This document shows, piece after piece, positions 46,151 through 57,090 of a DNA stretch of 64,000 bases (position 1 is the first letter of the stretch; each line of letters begins with the position of its first letter). The position numbers were made by a program, and so were the translations under genes. The stretch is from Petrolisthes cinctipes. Taxonomy: Eukaryota > Arthropoda > Malacostraca > Decapoda > Porcellanidae. The notes beneath the pieces are model-generated. The model made no database searches and had not been told where the DNA came from. It worked only from the letters and a program-made list of their open reading frames with translations. The stretch lies in assembly GCA_033782935.1 (NCBI GenBank), contig JAWQEG010002493.1, positions 1-64,000 on the forward strand, in the 5' to 3' direction.

Positions 46151-47796
46151 ATGCCCAAAAAGAATAATTTAGCCAAATTGAAACAAAGCTTAGATATGTT
46201 TTCCCCCATAAGAAATCCTACCGACTCACAACTAAAATCGAATATCACCAACGATGATTCATTAAGCTCCGAGCTACAATATTCATCCCCTGCGTCCCAA
46301 AGTCTCGGTCCGAGTGCCAACACACACGAAACACCTTCTTCTGCTTCTCCAAAGTTATCCTCATCAAAGACACGATCTGGTATACCATATCAACTTGTAT
46401 CTTCTCCAACCATGGCTAATCCTCCACAATCTCCTAATGTCTCTGATCCTCCTACGACTTTTAACACCACTAACTCTACTATGCCTAACCAATTTCAAAC
46501 AGTGAGAATCTTACCAACCCCCAATTATTTATAGCAATACATAGGAGATGATCCAAGATATGGAATTCATCTCTTGTTACGTCATTTGGAGGATGATTTT
46601 TGCCAAGCGGATATAAGACAGGATACGGATAAGATTCGATTTGTGAGAGGTCATATTGCACCAGAATGTCCAGCTAGTTATATGCTAACAGCAAGTGATT
46701 TTTCTGATCCTGATAATTGAACATCATATGCTACATTTAGAGAGTTACTTATAGATGCTTTTGGAGACGGTCAACTCCACGGTTCATTATCTTGGGTGCA
46801 GAGAATGGCTAAAACAACTGCAGATAACATAAATGCACATGAACCAGCAAAAGCACTTGCATTTGCAGGGTTCCTACTTTGGATGCGAAAGAATCATGAA
46901 AATCCTCGCATTGGGTACATAATGGGAATATCACTTTAGATAATGCTATTAAAATAATCGAATATATCCAATTTACATTATTGTTAAAAGAAAATTACCG
47001 TTTAGATATTACTAAACAATCATTTGGTTCTACTGACAAACTAATTAAGTTAGCTAACTAACTTAGTGTAAAAGAACCTCATATCGTACCTCGTGCCTTG
47101 AATATTGCTCAATCCATGGAAACGAAGAATTTCAATCTTGGTGCCACAATAACTCAATGGAAATCACAGAGGAAATAGTGTAAACATAACTTACATAACT
47201 CTAAGGAAAATTATCAATGAAAACGTAATAAATATTCTTCCAATAAATATTGTCATTTACATGAGTCAACTTCACATTCCTTAGATGAATGTGTGGTACT
47301 TAAAAGAATGAAAGAAGACTTGCAAACTCGAAACACGAGGTACGAAACAAGACCACCACAATATTCAAAATGGCATCAACCTCCCAGAAAATAATACGAA
47401 CCATAAGCCCTGTCGTCGCATCTGCCGGTAATGTACTAACAATCCCTGTACAAGTATCACATTGTAACACCTCTTTAATGATAGACATGGGTGCGGCAGT
47501 TTCCTTGTTATCTGAAATTTCCTTTTAAAAAATTGTGCAACTTGAGTCCCCAGCGACATTTACAAAACAAAATAGAGCCAATTGACATAGAATTGTCAGC
47601 CATAACAGGCAATACATTGCAGGTACTGGGTACAATTGCCCTTCCTGTGAAGTTAGAAAAAGTAACTAACCATATAACCATAAAATTTTATATGATACGG
47701 AATTATGATCTCCCAACAGACGGAGTACTAGGGTTATTAGACCTTACTAGACAGGACATTGTAATTAACCCAAAGTATAAAATAATACATTTCTAA
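46151..47796 (+). pseudogene. Ty3/gypsy-like gag and retropepsin
   Basis: From 46151 a Ser/Thr/Pro-rich leader (frame to 46534), then past one stop a capsid-like region ('YIGDDPRYGIHLLLRHLEDD', 'ASYMLTASDF', 'YATFRELLIDAFGD', 'LLWMRKNHE'). Near 47245 'KYCHLHESTSHSLDECVVLK' is a nucleocapsid-like C/H motif. Protease follows at 47415-47796: 'VLTIPVQV', 'SLMIDMGAAVSLLSE' (active-site DTG reads DMG), a frameshift, and 'ITIKFYMIRNYDLPTDGVLG' (flap and the hydrophobic-Gly ILG end). The frame ends at the next inverted repeat; RT, RNase H and integrase are missing. The substitution and frameshifts indicate a dead copy. Confidence 0.7.
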
Positions 47797-48489
47797 AATA
47801 AATGTATTCCAATAGACCACGCTATTAACTCGGGAGAGATGCCAGTGACCGCCAGATTTCGCAATTGGTGTTGGTGGTCAACTCCCCATCTCCACTCGGA
47901 GTCAGAAATTAGTATAAATCATCATGGCGTAGAGACTGATGAATGAAACATGTTGGATATATCTATTAATTATATGATAATTAAACTTGAATTTGGATAT
48001 GTTATACAAATCTATAATAGGCAAATAATCTTTCAGCAGAGCAATAAAAGACAACAGAACATTTGGGAATTACTATTTTTATTAGTGTTTTATCGCACAC
48101 TTAAGTCTGCAATTTTTCCAACGACTTCGAAAGATGATGATTCTTCATTGGGCAACGTATAGCAAAAATATAGTAACCATTATCTTCAAAAAGTGGGAAA
48201 AATTGGGGCCGAAAAATGCAAGCAACCGAACACAACAGGCCGAAAGTTATTGTGCGAATTATCCAGTACAGTGATTCAACTGTAAACAGCAGCACGTTTT
48301 TCTACTCCTAAGCTGGCATCCATGGAGCTATTGTTCTGTAGTGAACGAAAATGTTGAGAAAAAGCCACTGGGAGTCTCTGGGACACAGGCAGGGCAGCAG
48401 AGTTTCATTGTTTATGTTTACATTTGTTTTCCACGGGTCATGTAATACTCATTTAGTTTGCTTCGGACAAATATATATACATAAGTTTA

Positions 48490-48757
48490 ATGAATAAAAC
48501 CCACTCTTGTTGACGGAAATAATATATTAATCCCTACAGTTTCGGTGGACACTGCCACCATCTTCAGTGGTCTAGCGAGAAGAAAGGAATGACATAGATA
48601 GTACATAGGTATGAATATACAGTTTGTGGAGGGGGGAGGGAAGGAGGTGTCAGTGGGATGGGGTAGAAGGAGGTGTCAGTGAGGGCAGGTCACGTGTTAA
48701 TCCCTTTGGGCGTCATATTAATATATTATTTCCGTCAACAAGAGTGGGTTTTATTCA
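48490..48757. repeat. Inverted repeat (41-bp arms) enclosing a hammerhead-like motif
   Basis: 48490-48531 and 48717-48757 are inverse (GAATAAAACCCACTCTTG, TTGACGGAAATAATATATTA). One arm leads straight into the ribozyme core. Confidence 0.75.
48532..48577 (-). ncRNA. Hammerhead-like ribozyme
   Basis: Minus strand: CTAGACCA - CTGAAGA - T - GGTGG/CAGTGT/CCACC - GAAAC T GTA - GGGATTA. Stem II has five perfect pairs. Stem III is AC/GT with one-base loop, cleavage triplet GTA. Stem I is imperfect (CC/GG, then GAT/ATT-type pairs with mismatches). Confidence 0.55.
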
Positions 48758-49051
48758 CCGTTTATGATCATCACGCCAGTGTGATTTCACCAACATAAGT
48801 TAATATACATCATCAATATTTAAAAAAAATTTAATATATCAATAAATGTGTTCTAAGGGCAAAATTACCTTATCCCCTTCTAATGAGCACTAAGAGTATA
48901 TATTTTTCATGACCCTGATATAATGGTTACCAACATATATCTTCGATAATTATTTTATACTCCAGCCCTTATTTTCCGATAAAATGAAGAAGAAAAAAAA
49001 AATGTCAGTCTTTGATTTCATGACCAAAACAAAAACACAATTATAGGTTGT

Positions 49052-49702
49052 TTAAAAGCAGCTATCACACGGGCACTTTTTCCGACGACATCGTGTCATA
49101 CGACACGATTTTCGACGACATGTCGTGGGAAATGGGAGATTTCGGACGACGAGGTGTTGACGGAAACTATCGAAAACTGTCGGCGATTTCCTGCGACAGG
49201 GAGAGAGTCGTTGAAAGTCTATAGTGAATAATATTGTATGGAATATATTATTATGGCATATTATGATTTAAGAAGTGTTATGTATCATTATTTGAATATA
49301 GAAATTGTATTCCTAGATCTTATATATTATATACACCGAATTTAACTGTTAAATATAAGCATGGAACATTGATTTGATTTCGGGGTTTGTTTACATTTCT
49401 GCTTTCGCCTGCCGCCTGGTCCAAACCTCTTTCTTCTTCTTTCAAAGCAATTGCACATGCTCCAACAGCTAAAATGGTTAGGTTAGGTTAGGTTCGGTTC
49501 GGTTAATGACGTCCATCCTTGGTGATGTGGCTTTTGTAACAGAGTGTTTTGGTTGTCCCGCCGCCCGCGTGGTGTCGTCGGTCGTCGTTGTTGTCTGAAT
49601 GAGAATTTGCCGTGTGCTATTGTTTCACGTGACATGTCGTCGAAAATGGTGTCGCAGGACACGATGTCGCAGGAAAAGAGCGACCGTGTGATACGGCCTT
49701 AA
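49052..49702. mobile_element. MITE with about 75-bp inverted ends and TTAA flanks
   Basis: 49056-49130 and 49620-49698 are inverse at about 80% (TATCACACGG, CGACATCGTGTC, TTTTCGACGACATGTC). TTAA stands at 49052-49055 and 49699-49702. TTAA duplications point to piggyBac-like mobilisation, but the ends (GGCCGTATCACACGG) are also seen in other MITE groups. No ORF inside. Confidence 0.6.
49476..49505 (+). repeat. Short TTAGG-type (GGTTA/GGTTC) repeat
   Basis: Three GGTTA, two GGTTC and one GGTTA inside the MITE. TTAGG is the arthropod telomere unit, but this is too short to imply a telomere. Confidence 0.6.
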
Positions 49703-49787
49703 ATTAATTGACAACATAATAATATTACAAAATATTTTTTCTGGCGGTCACTGGTATCTCTCCCGAGTTAATAGCGCGATCTATTGG

Positions 49788-51106
49788 GCAGGGAGCCTGG
49801 TAGATAGTGGAAGGTTTATATACATAATTAGCCCGGAACAGAGCGGGTATATCTTTACCAACTGCCATATTTGAGCTTGAGTGCTCTGTTCCAAGGGCAT
49901 ATATTTTGCAAAACTAAAAGAAATATGTGGTGGCGTATTGCGTGTAAACCATTAAACCTACATGAATAAATGATACATTATATTGAAGTACAAACCTTTA
50001 GCTGTCTTCTGATGCTTTTGCGATAGCTGAATATCATATGGACATCTGTAGGATGGGTAGCCAGCCCCGATTGACGACAACTCGATGCACACTTTTACAC
50101 TCCTCTTGCAACTACAGAGACATGTTCCACATTCTGATTTCGACATAAAACGTGCCAGAATCACATTTTTCCAATGCCATCATGTGAAATATAACATCAC
50201 TGTTGTTCTTATAATTACACCTGAGGAAGGAAGATAGAGAAACGTTACAACCTCAGTGACTAGCTTAGACTGATCCTGGGAGCACAAATGGTGGCTGGTA
50301 TGGTTCCAAGGACATACTCCATCTATTGTGAGACTAATGAGATAAATCTAGTGGAGTGCAAATATGAACAATGCACAGCCAAAAATTGTCTGCACCTGCA
50401 GTCACCCACACTTGGTAGGTCTGTCGAAAATAGGTGGCACCCACTGTTTAAGGGTTAATTGTGCTCATAGAGGCTGTGGATATCTACATTTCATATTATT
50501 ATTTTTTCTTTTAAATAAGACACTTTATGAACGTATTGTGTTCAACAGATTTTTTTATTTTTTTTTGCTATACAACTTGCTCTAAATATTTGATGAGCAA
50601 ATTCTGAAATACCCTGTATAATCTTGGCGAAAATGCACCATTTCTCTTCTAAGTAATATTTTTTTAGATACACATTTCGGGTATATTCCAGTGTTCATAA
50701 GTTGCAGACATGTACAGTTGACCCCACTAGTAACAAGTACAGCATCCAGTGAGTTTGGCAAAATCTGGAGCCACTATATTTGTTTATAAGCATCCTTATG
50801 GCGAGTATTATAGCAGGAGTTAGTTCTGTACATTCATTTATTATAACTACAAGTAAAACGACGGTGGTGCCACATTTCGTCACACCAACCGGACGCTGTG
50901 CTCGCTATTAGTTGAGGCACCTTACCGGGATGTGTAATTTTGTAGTGTGATTTGCTTGGATTGTTTTATATTTGTCAGTCAAGCCAAGCAATTTCATAAG
51001 AGAAACGGTACATTATCGCAAAGTAAAAAAAAATAAAAAAATAAAAATTGAGCATAATTAAGTTACATTGATATCGAGTGTAAATTTGTCTCTGACGTGT
51101 TGACAG
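49788..51106. other. Intron sequence, nothing certain
   Basis: A 'CACCTGAGGAAGGAAGATAG...GAAACGTTAC' phrase near 50219 looks like a decayed retroelement/hammerhead tail without stem II. Otherwise AT-rich. Confidence 0.35.
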
Positions 51107-51253
51107 GCTCGTAGCAGATCATCCAGTGACAAGCCCCTTCCTAATGGGCACCTCCAGATCATCCATAACAACCCAACACATCTGCACACACACGGCCCAC
51201 ACCTGCTGCACACCTCACCCTACCATGGCACCCTGCCAGTCACCAGCTTATGA
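51107..51253 (+). CDS. Pdfr: Probable last coding exon of the PDF/PDH receptor
   Basis: Acceptor GTTGACAG at 51106; read in phase 0, as required by the previous exon, it gives ARSRSSSDKPLPNGHLQIIH, NNPTHLHTHGPHLLHTSPYH, GTLPVTSL and a TGA at 51251. A basic and Ser-rich start is normal for a receptor tail with phosphorylation sites; the rest is His/Pro-rich and not conserved enough to prove the assignment. The 11.2-kb gap to the previous exon could hide another. A possible alternative donor (AAGAA|GTAAGC) lies at 51320. Confidence 0.45.
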   Translation, partial: ARSRSSSDKPLPNGHLQIIHNNPTHLHTHGPHLLHTSPYHGTLPVTSL

Positions 51254-51347
51254 CGTCCGGTGCCACCACACCTTTCCAATACTCGCCGTCTCACCCATAA
51301 AGGCAGGCACCAGCAACAAGAAGTAAGCTTTATTTTCACATCTTCAC

Positions 51348-51781
51348 AGAGGGCCAAGTTTGTGACAAGCCCTCCAGGAGACACAACCACCACTACCAAT
51401 ACCAGTACCACTAGCAACAACACCAATACCAACAATACCACTAATACCAACAACAATAAACGCCCCAATAGAGTCAGTAAAAAATGTAATAAGGGTATCA
51501 GACGCTGGGAGGTGAAGATGTCCGTCTCCAAGATAAAAAGGAAATGCGGGAGGAGGAGGAGGAGGAACTGGGAGAGTGACGAGGAAAAAGGCTCACCCAA
51601 CAGTCCTTGCAGCGTGCACGGTCAGTCTTCAGGCACGCTGGATGCCTACGCACACACCTGCTCCACCAACACGACCGACTATGATGGAGGGGCGTCATGT
51701 TCTTCATCAGGAGTAGTAACACGGACGTCATTCCCATCGCTGCTGCACTGTGTAGGACCCAGGAGTGTGTCAGAGGCCTAA
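51348..51781 (+). CDS. Open, exon-like Asn/Thr-rich frame after an acceptor
   Basis: Follows TTCACATCTTCACAG at 51347 and stays open 144 codons: 'RAKFVTSPPGDTT', then an Asn/Thr repeat, a basic stretch (KMSVSKIKRKCGRRRRRNWE), and a Ser-rich end. A donor GTAAGC at 51321 gives a 26-bp gap, too short for an intron, so either frame runs through or splices differently. It could be an alternative receptor tail, a neighbouring gene's end or non-coding. I do not recognise any domain. Confidence 0.3.
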
Positions 51782-51837
51782 AGAAGGGCGCATCCACCAA
51801 CAAATAAGGTTTGTATAAAAGAATGTCCGTGGTGTTG

Positions 51838-51905
51838 ACAGTGGTGTGGTACCAATATGATGACTCCATAGATAAACTACAGAGCCATTGTACTGTACCG
51901 GTACC
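51838..51905. repeat. Short palindromic interspersed repeat
   Basis: GGTGTGGTACCAATATGATG, ACTCCATAGATAAACTACAG and AGCCATTGTACTGTACCGGT match the copies at 20343-20508; the ends are inverse. Confidence 0.65.
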
Positions 51906-52479
51906 ACGGCATCGTATACACCACAAATGTTTTTGCTTGGGGATTTAGTGTCACTGTCGGGTCTAAAGGGAAGGGAACGGCTGAGATCCAATAAGCATCG
52001 CCACCAGCACCGGGTTTAAAGGTAGTTTGTGGCCAGGAACGAAATAAAAGAAGGGAGTGAACAGAATAAAATAACTAGCTAGGTAGCTGGGATTGAATAA
52101 TAACTATCACCAGGTGGTCCTAAAGGACGGACACCCAGGACAAAACTATCTTCTCGTCGAATCCTGAGGGTGGGGCAGCCATGAATGAAATGCATCTCTC
52201 TCTGAGTGAGACAGTACTGTACGTACATTAGTTATTTTTTCTTCATGTAATGTAAATGTAATGTTTATGAATAAAGAGATTATAATGGTCAGCTTTCTAT
52301 ATCTGTTCAATAAGTATGCACAGAAAAGACTCCGTTGATGGATATTAAGGACCCTGTGATAGTGTATGATAATTGGAGACTTCTGATTCCTCCTAACTAT
52401 ACCCCGAAACAAGCTTCTTCCATGCAGGTGGTGTTTCGTGGCAATATTAGAAGGACTCATTTACCTCCAACTTTCTAAC
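51906..52479. other. Spacer, nothing recognised
   Basis: No domain or repeat found. Confidence 0.4.
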
Positions 52480-53735
52480 TACATCACCGGATCCCTTAAG
52501 TTGTCAAAGCTAGATTATTAGCCAGAGGGTTTGAGGAGAATAATAACTATTGCACTTTAAGAACTGATGGACCTACTGCAGGAAAGGATGTTTTAAGAAT
52601 TTGTCAAACCTTGTTAGCCACCAATAAGAAGAAATATAAATGCATTGACATCATATCAGCCTTTTTACAAAGGAAAACTTTCGTGAAAGAAGTGTACTTA
52701 AGACCCCGAAAAGAGGAGGATAATTCTGTCGGTAAAGTATTGAAAACAAATAAATGTGTTTAAGGATTGATTATTCGGCTAGAGCCTGGTGTTTCACTGA
52801 GAATATCTTTGCTTTTATTACGCTGTAATCAGGTAAAGGCAGAAAAACAAATTTACTTCATTTGGGGTGGCACTGACAGTTTTGAGGATAATTATATAAA
52901 AATAGAAAAGATTCTGAATTTGGTAAACAGTATGATTGTGCATTAAAATATATATATGATAAGATCAAACAGGATTATAGTGGAATCATAATAAAACAGA
53001 AATTCTATCTTTATATTGTCAAAAACATCCTACTGACTCCTATTAGCAACTAAGACTTCCAGAATATATAATGAGCTTAGTCTGGCAAAGACTGAATACT
53101 TGAGAAATCTATTATGTCAAATTAACTAGGGAAGTACTCAATCTAGACACAGCAGCAATCTAAAGCAGGAGAAGACATCATCAAAGCCAATACATTTCTA
53201 AAAAAAAATGAAGAATGATCAGTGTTTCATAAGATCCACATCACTAGGAAATATACAAGACCAACATTAATGGGCTTTAGTGATGCTTTAAAAGTGATGG
53301 ATGCTCAAATACTGTAGGTTACAATAGTGTTTTTATGTGATGGTCAGAATATTGTCCTCGCATGGGTATAAAAAAATATATGGAGAATGGTGAAAAGTAC
53401 CCTGGCTACAGAAACTCTTGTTATGGTAGAATTGATATATTAGCTATGTGTTTCTATTTTAGCCCATAATTTATTTGGTCAGAAATTTTACTCAGTAATA
53501 CCAAGATAAATGCTATTGAATGCTACGTGGATGTTACTTCCTTATGAGATAATGTTCATTTAACGAGAAATGTAACAAAAGAGACTGTGATATTATTTAG
53601 CCTGCATTAAAGAAATGTTAGAAAATCATGGAATATCTTGTGTGAAATTAGTTTATTCAAACAATCAGTTGTCTAATTGCTTTACAAAACGAAGTGGAAG
53701 TACTGAAAATAACCACCTAAAAGTGCTGAAAAATG
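52480..53735 (+). pseudogene. Ty1/copia pol remnant (RT and RNase H)
   Basis: Despite many stops, the order of motifs is clear: 'KARLLARGFEENNYC' and 'TDGPTAGKDVLRICQTLLAT' near 52505-52605, 'YKCIDIISAFLQRKTFVKEV' (RT block with catalytic Asp) and 'YLRPRKEEDNSVGKVLK.NKCV' near 52640-52755, 'ICCHIDDF'-like sequence is lost, then RNase H: 'LMGFSDA' near 53270, 'WSEYCPRMG'/'IVLAW', 'STLATETLVMVELI' near 53398, and 'CIKEMLENHEISCVKLVYSN' with 'QLSNCFTKRSGSTE' near 53600-53710 ('QLADCLTK' in the family). This layout is that of Ty1/copia; GalEa-type copia elements are the crustacean group. Confidence 0.75.
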
Positions 53736-53932
53736 GCTGCTTGATATATTTTTCTTTTGTTTCTAATTAATTGCGCTGTGGCATCAAACAACAGCCAGAC
53801 AACAATACATACGGGTAGGCGGGACCCATGAGAATCCAATGACTACAACCACACACACACACACACACACACACATCACAAAAACATAACAGAATGAAGC
53901 ACAAGAATACAGACAAATATTTACATTATGAC

Positions 53933-54498
53933 TTACTTAAATCCACCAAAACGAGGGTGGCGTACCAGAAGTTCCTCCAAAACCTGGTGGTTCAGCAGGT
54001 GTCGACAAACCACATCAAGTGGCAGGCCCCGGGGCAGCAAGAATCGGACAGAGGGGTAGAACAGGCAATAGTGTTCTATAGTGTTAGCATGAGGCGCTCG
54101 ACACAAGCGACACTCAGTGAAGGGAGGCTCACCCTGCATTACAGCAACCTGCCACGGTGGCCGGTAGCCAAGCCCCAAACGAGCAGAGACTACATTGTGC
54201 CTCCGAACCATGAGGCCCTGACGATGGTAGGAATATTTGTGATGGCAGACAGACTCATAATGGGTGATGGAGATGCTGAAGGGCCTCTCTGGGCTGAACA
54301 CTAAAGAGGGAATGAAGGGCAGGTTGGAGTCACAAAAAAATGGCAGAATTAACTCCACGTTGACACACCAGACTAACAGCATCCAGAATGGCATATAGTT
54401 CACACAATGTTGAACTAGACTGGATACAGAGACGACGGCCAACCCAGCCCCCTGAAGGTGACTCCATGTCAGGTGAGAAAACGGCACAACCTGCTGTA
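53933..54498 (-). pseudogene. Family B LINE: RNase H end and C-terminal zinc motif
   Basis: Frames 54487-53933 contain 'QSSSTLCELYAILDAV'-like sequence, then 'GLMVRRHNVVSARLGLGYRP' and 'CRLCRAPHANTIEHYCLFYP' (C-x2-C-x7-H-x3-C), and 'CRHLLNHQVLEELLVRHPRF' as the C-terminus. The zinc motif is shared with the copy at 11.5 kb and is typical of I/R1-like LINE pol ends. A Tc1 insertion separates it from the rest of RNase H. Confidence 0.85.
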
Positions 54499-54918
54499 CA
54501 GTCTGGGACTAAAGTCCTCGGAGAAGCGTTGCGAGTTTTTTTATTGCCCAGATATGGCGCTTCAATCGCTGTTTAGAGAAGGGGCGGAGTCTTGAATGGA
54601 GGGAGGGACTACAGATGGGTTGTGGGGATTCGTATTCATTGCTTCAAACATGTGTGTATTTGCCAACCTATGAGACTGATCAATATGTAAGGACCTGTGG
54701 TGAATGGAACTATGTGGCCAATCCGCATACGTAAGTATGTAATTAGCCTTTTCTATAACTTAAAAAAAAATATATAGGTGCAAGGCAATTTTCAAAATGG
54801 AGATAATATCATTCCCATATCTGTTCTATCCCAATGTTAGTGCATGTGTCAAAAAATGTAACCGAACTTTACTTTGATCTGCTCAGCTGTTCATCATTCT
54901 TTGTATTCTTTAGATATT

Positions 54919-55337
54919 CTGTCTCCACGATCATGAACATTAGGAGGTTCAGTAAGCAGTCTATCCACCAGCAGCCTCCACAACAACCGATCAGACTGGT
55001 TTATGACAGCTGTTCCATCCATAAATGTCGTGTAGTGAAGGACTGGCTTGATCAACACTCAGAATTAATTGTATTAGACCGGCCAGCAAAAAGGTGTGAC
55101 ATGAACCCCATTGAAAATCTGTGGGGATTTATGTCTCGTGACTGGAACGTAGGGCAGTTAACCTCCGTTCAAGCTGTGGAAAGGACTGAACGAGAGGAGT
55201 GGGAGGGATTCCTTAGACGCCCTCGTATTTGCCTCAATCTCGTTGATTCGATCCCAACAAGACTGGAAGATGTTGTGGAGGCTGGTGGTGGATGGACTGT
55301 TTACTGAACCTCCTAATGTTCATGACCGTGGAGACAG
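54919..55337 (+). pseudogene. Tc1/mariner transposase C-terminal part inside a hairpin
   Basis: The frame to 55307 reads 'PIRLVYDSCSIHKCRVVKDW', 'LDQHSELIVLDRPAKRC' and 'DMNPIENLWGFMSRDW', the second Asp and the Glu of a Tc1-type DDE nuclease. The spacing between that Asp and Glu is 35 residues (DD35E; Tc1 itself has 34). The N-terminal HTH and first Asp are gone. 54919-54985 is an inverse copy of 55272-55337, so the first 20 or so residues of the frame are antisense of its own end. Not functional. Confidence 0.8.
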
Positions 55338-55621
55338 TTTATGATAGATATGTGTATATGTTTATCATATATTTTAGACAAGTGATTATATTTTGGAGAC
55401 TCATTATCTATATAATTAAATAAAAAGATGTACAAATGATGTTGTGTAGCTAATATTTATCATAGCTAAGCAAATTGTTCGACAGTTTGTCCCGTTGGTT
55501 AAGGTAAATATAGAAATATGTATGGATATTGGTGTGTTCATCAATTAAACCTGTAGATAAAATGTCATTTACAGCCTTTCCAATGAATAACATTATGATT
55601 CTCAGTAGCAAACAATAAAGT

Positions 55622-56442
55622 GTCTATCACAGTGGTTCTTAACCTTTTTTCTACCACGCCTCCCCTGGGAACAGTTCTTTCTCTCCACGCCTCCCTTGCA
55701 TCTGTAGACAGATTTCACTCCCAGATTATAAGAAAAAAATGAAAAACAATGCCTTTCTAGTCCATTTACTAAGCATGAATTAGTCACATTAGTGAAATCA
55801 GCATCATAAGCACCACATCATGATCATAAACACGCGTTTAAGAAAGAAATCAATATGACCGTTAATACGACTTTACTGTAACCACCACATAATTTTAAGC
55901 ACTTCCAATTCTGCTTTATTACAAAATGAATTCGCAACTATCTAAAAACAAATAAAGCGACATGTGTGTTCACAATTCACCAATAAACTTAAGGCGCCTA
56001 AATATGTTTAGCTAAATTCATAAATATAACAAATGAACTAAAACATACCTAGTCCTCAATCGCCTGAAAAAATGTGAAAGAAAAGATGTTATAACCACGG
56101 ACATGTATGGGAGAGAACGGGGCTCACGCTCACCAGTATGCAACGAAAACAGGTAAAGGATGGGTTAACTTTCTTCCCCACAATCCACTATGCATGGGCA
56201 TCGAGGGGCAGGGAGGGGGGGGGGGGGGTCAATTATTACGATAAATAGTAAGCCTAGGAGATGATTAAAAACAAGAATTTGTAATGACGATACTTCTGTA
56301 TTTTCATAAACAAATCAACACTGGCCCACACTCTTGTCAAGAATATAACAGATATAACTGGATACATCTCTACTTTTCACGTGAGGTTCTCGTCCCCCTG
56401 GAAATCACTCAGGCCCCCAGGTTAAGAACCACTGGTCTATGA
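55622..56442. mobile_element. hAT MITE nested in the Tc1 element
   Basis: CAGTGGTTCTTAACC at 55630 is mirrored by GGTTAAGAACCACTG ending at 56434 (805 bp). Flanks GTCTATCA (55622-55629) and GTCTATGA (56435-56442) are an 8-bp target duplication with one change. The CAGTGGTTCT(C/T)AACC end is a classical hAT terminus. No ORF inside; a G17 run lies near 56212-56228. Confidence 0.9.
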
Positions 56443-57090
56443 AGTGGGGTATACTGTATAAAGTGCTGAGGGGTTATTGAGTCACTTTGGACCCCAAAGA
56501 CCCTCTTATAAGTCTTTAATTCTCCCTACTTTCTTTGTTTTCTTCTTGCTTGCTGTTCCTCCTCTCTATGACTATCTCTTTCTTCCTATTCCTACAGGGT
56601 CTTCCAGGCCAAGAACGGTGTTATGACGAATTAATTCTGCACGACTTTAACGTGGCTAATAAATTTCAAATATCTAAAGAATACAAAGAATTATGAACAG
56701 CTGAGCAGATCAAAGTAAAGTTCGGTTACATTTTTTGACACATAAACATACATTGGGTTAGAACAGATATGGTAATGATATTATCTCCATTTTGGAAATT
56801 ACCTTGCACCTATATATTTTTTTTCATGTTATAGAAAAGGCTAATTACATACTTACGTATGCGGATTGGCCACATAGTTCCATTCACCACAGGTCCTTAC
56901 ATATTGATCAGTCTCATAGGTTGGCAAATACATACATGTTTGAAGCAATGAATACGAATCCCTACAACCCATCTGTAGTCCCTCCCTCCATTCAAGACTC
57001 CGCCCCTTCTCTAAACAGCGATTAAAGCACAATCTCTGGGCAATAAAAAAACTCACAACGCTTCTTCGAGGACTTTAGTCCCAGACTGTA

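Larger units (their letters stand above)
47809..49787. repeat. Inverted-ended segment with 47-bp arms
   Basis: 47809-47855 and 49741-49787 are inverse with three mismatches (CCAATAGA...GCTATTAACTCGGGAGAGAT.CCAGTGACC). The interior holds two nested inverted-repeat elements (48490-48757 and 49056-49698) and no transposase. No target duplication was evident, so this may be a non-autonomous DNA transposon or two facing copies of a repeat. Confidence 0.6.
54497..57090. mobile_element. Tc1/mariner element with 420-bp inverted repeats and TA duplication
   Basis: Ends are CAGTCTGGGACTAAAGTCC at 54499 and its inverse to 57088; TA precedes and follows (54497-54498, 57089-57090). The family B copy at 12146-12160 shows the same site uninterrupted (CTGCTGTACCATCC), so the empty site is known. 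The inverted repeats run 54499-54918 and 56669-57088. A transposase remnant lies at 54919-55337 and a hAT MITE at 55630-56434. Total 2590 bp. Confidence 0.9.

Noticed and set aside
49476..49505. Telomere or interstitial telomeric site from TTAGG units
   Set aside because: Only three perfect units inside a MITE.
50219..50260. CTGAGGA...GAAACGTTAC resembling a hammerhead
   Set aside because: No stem II complementarity; kept only as a decayed tail.
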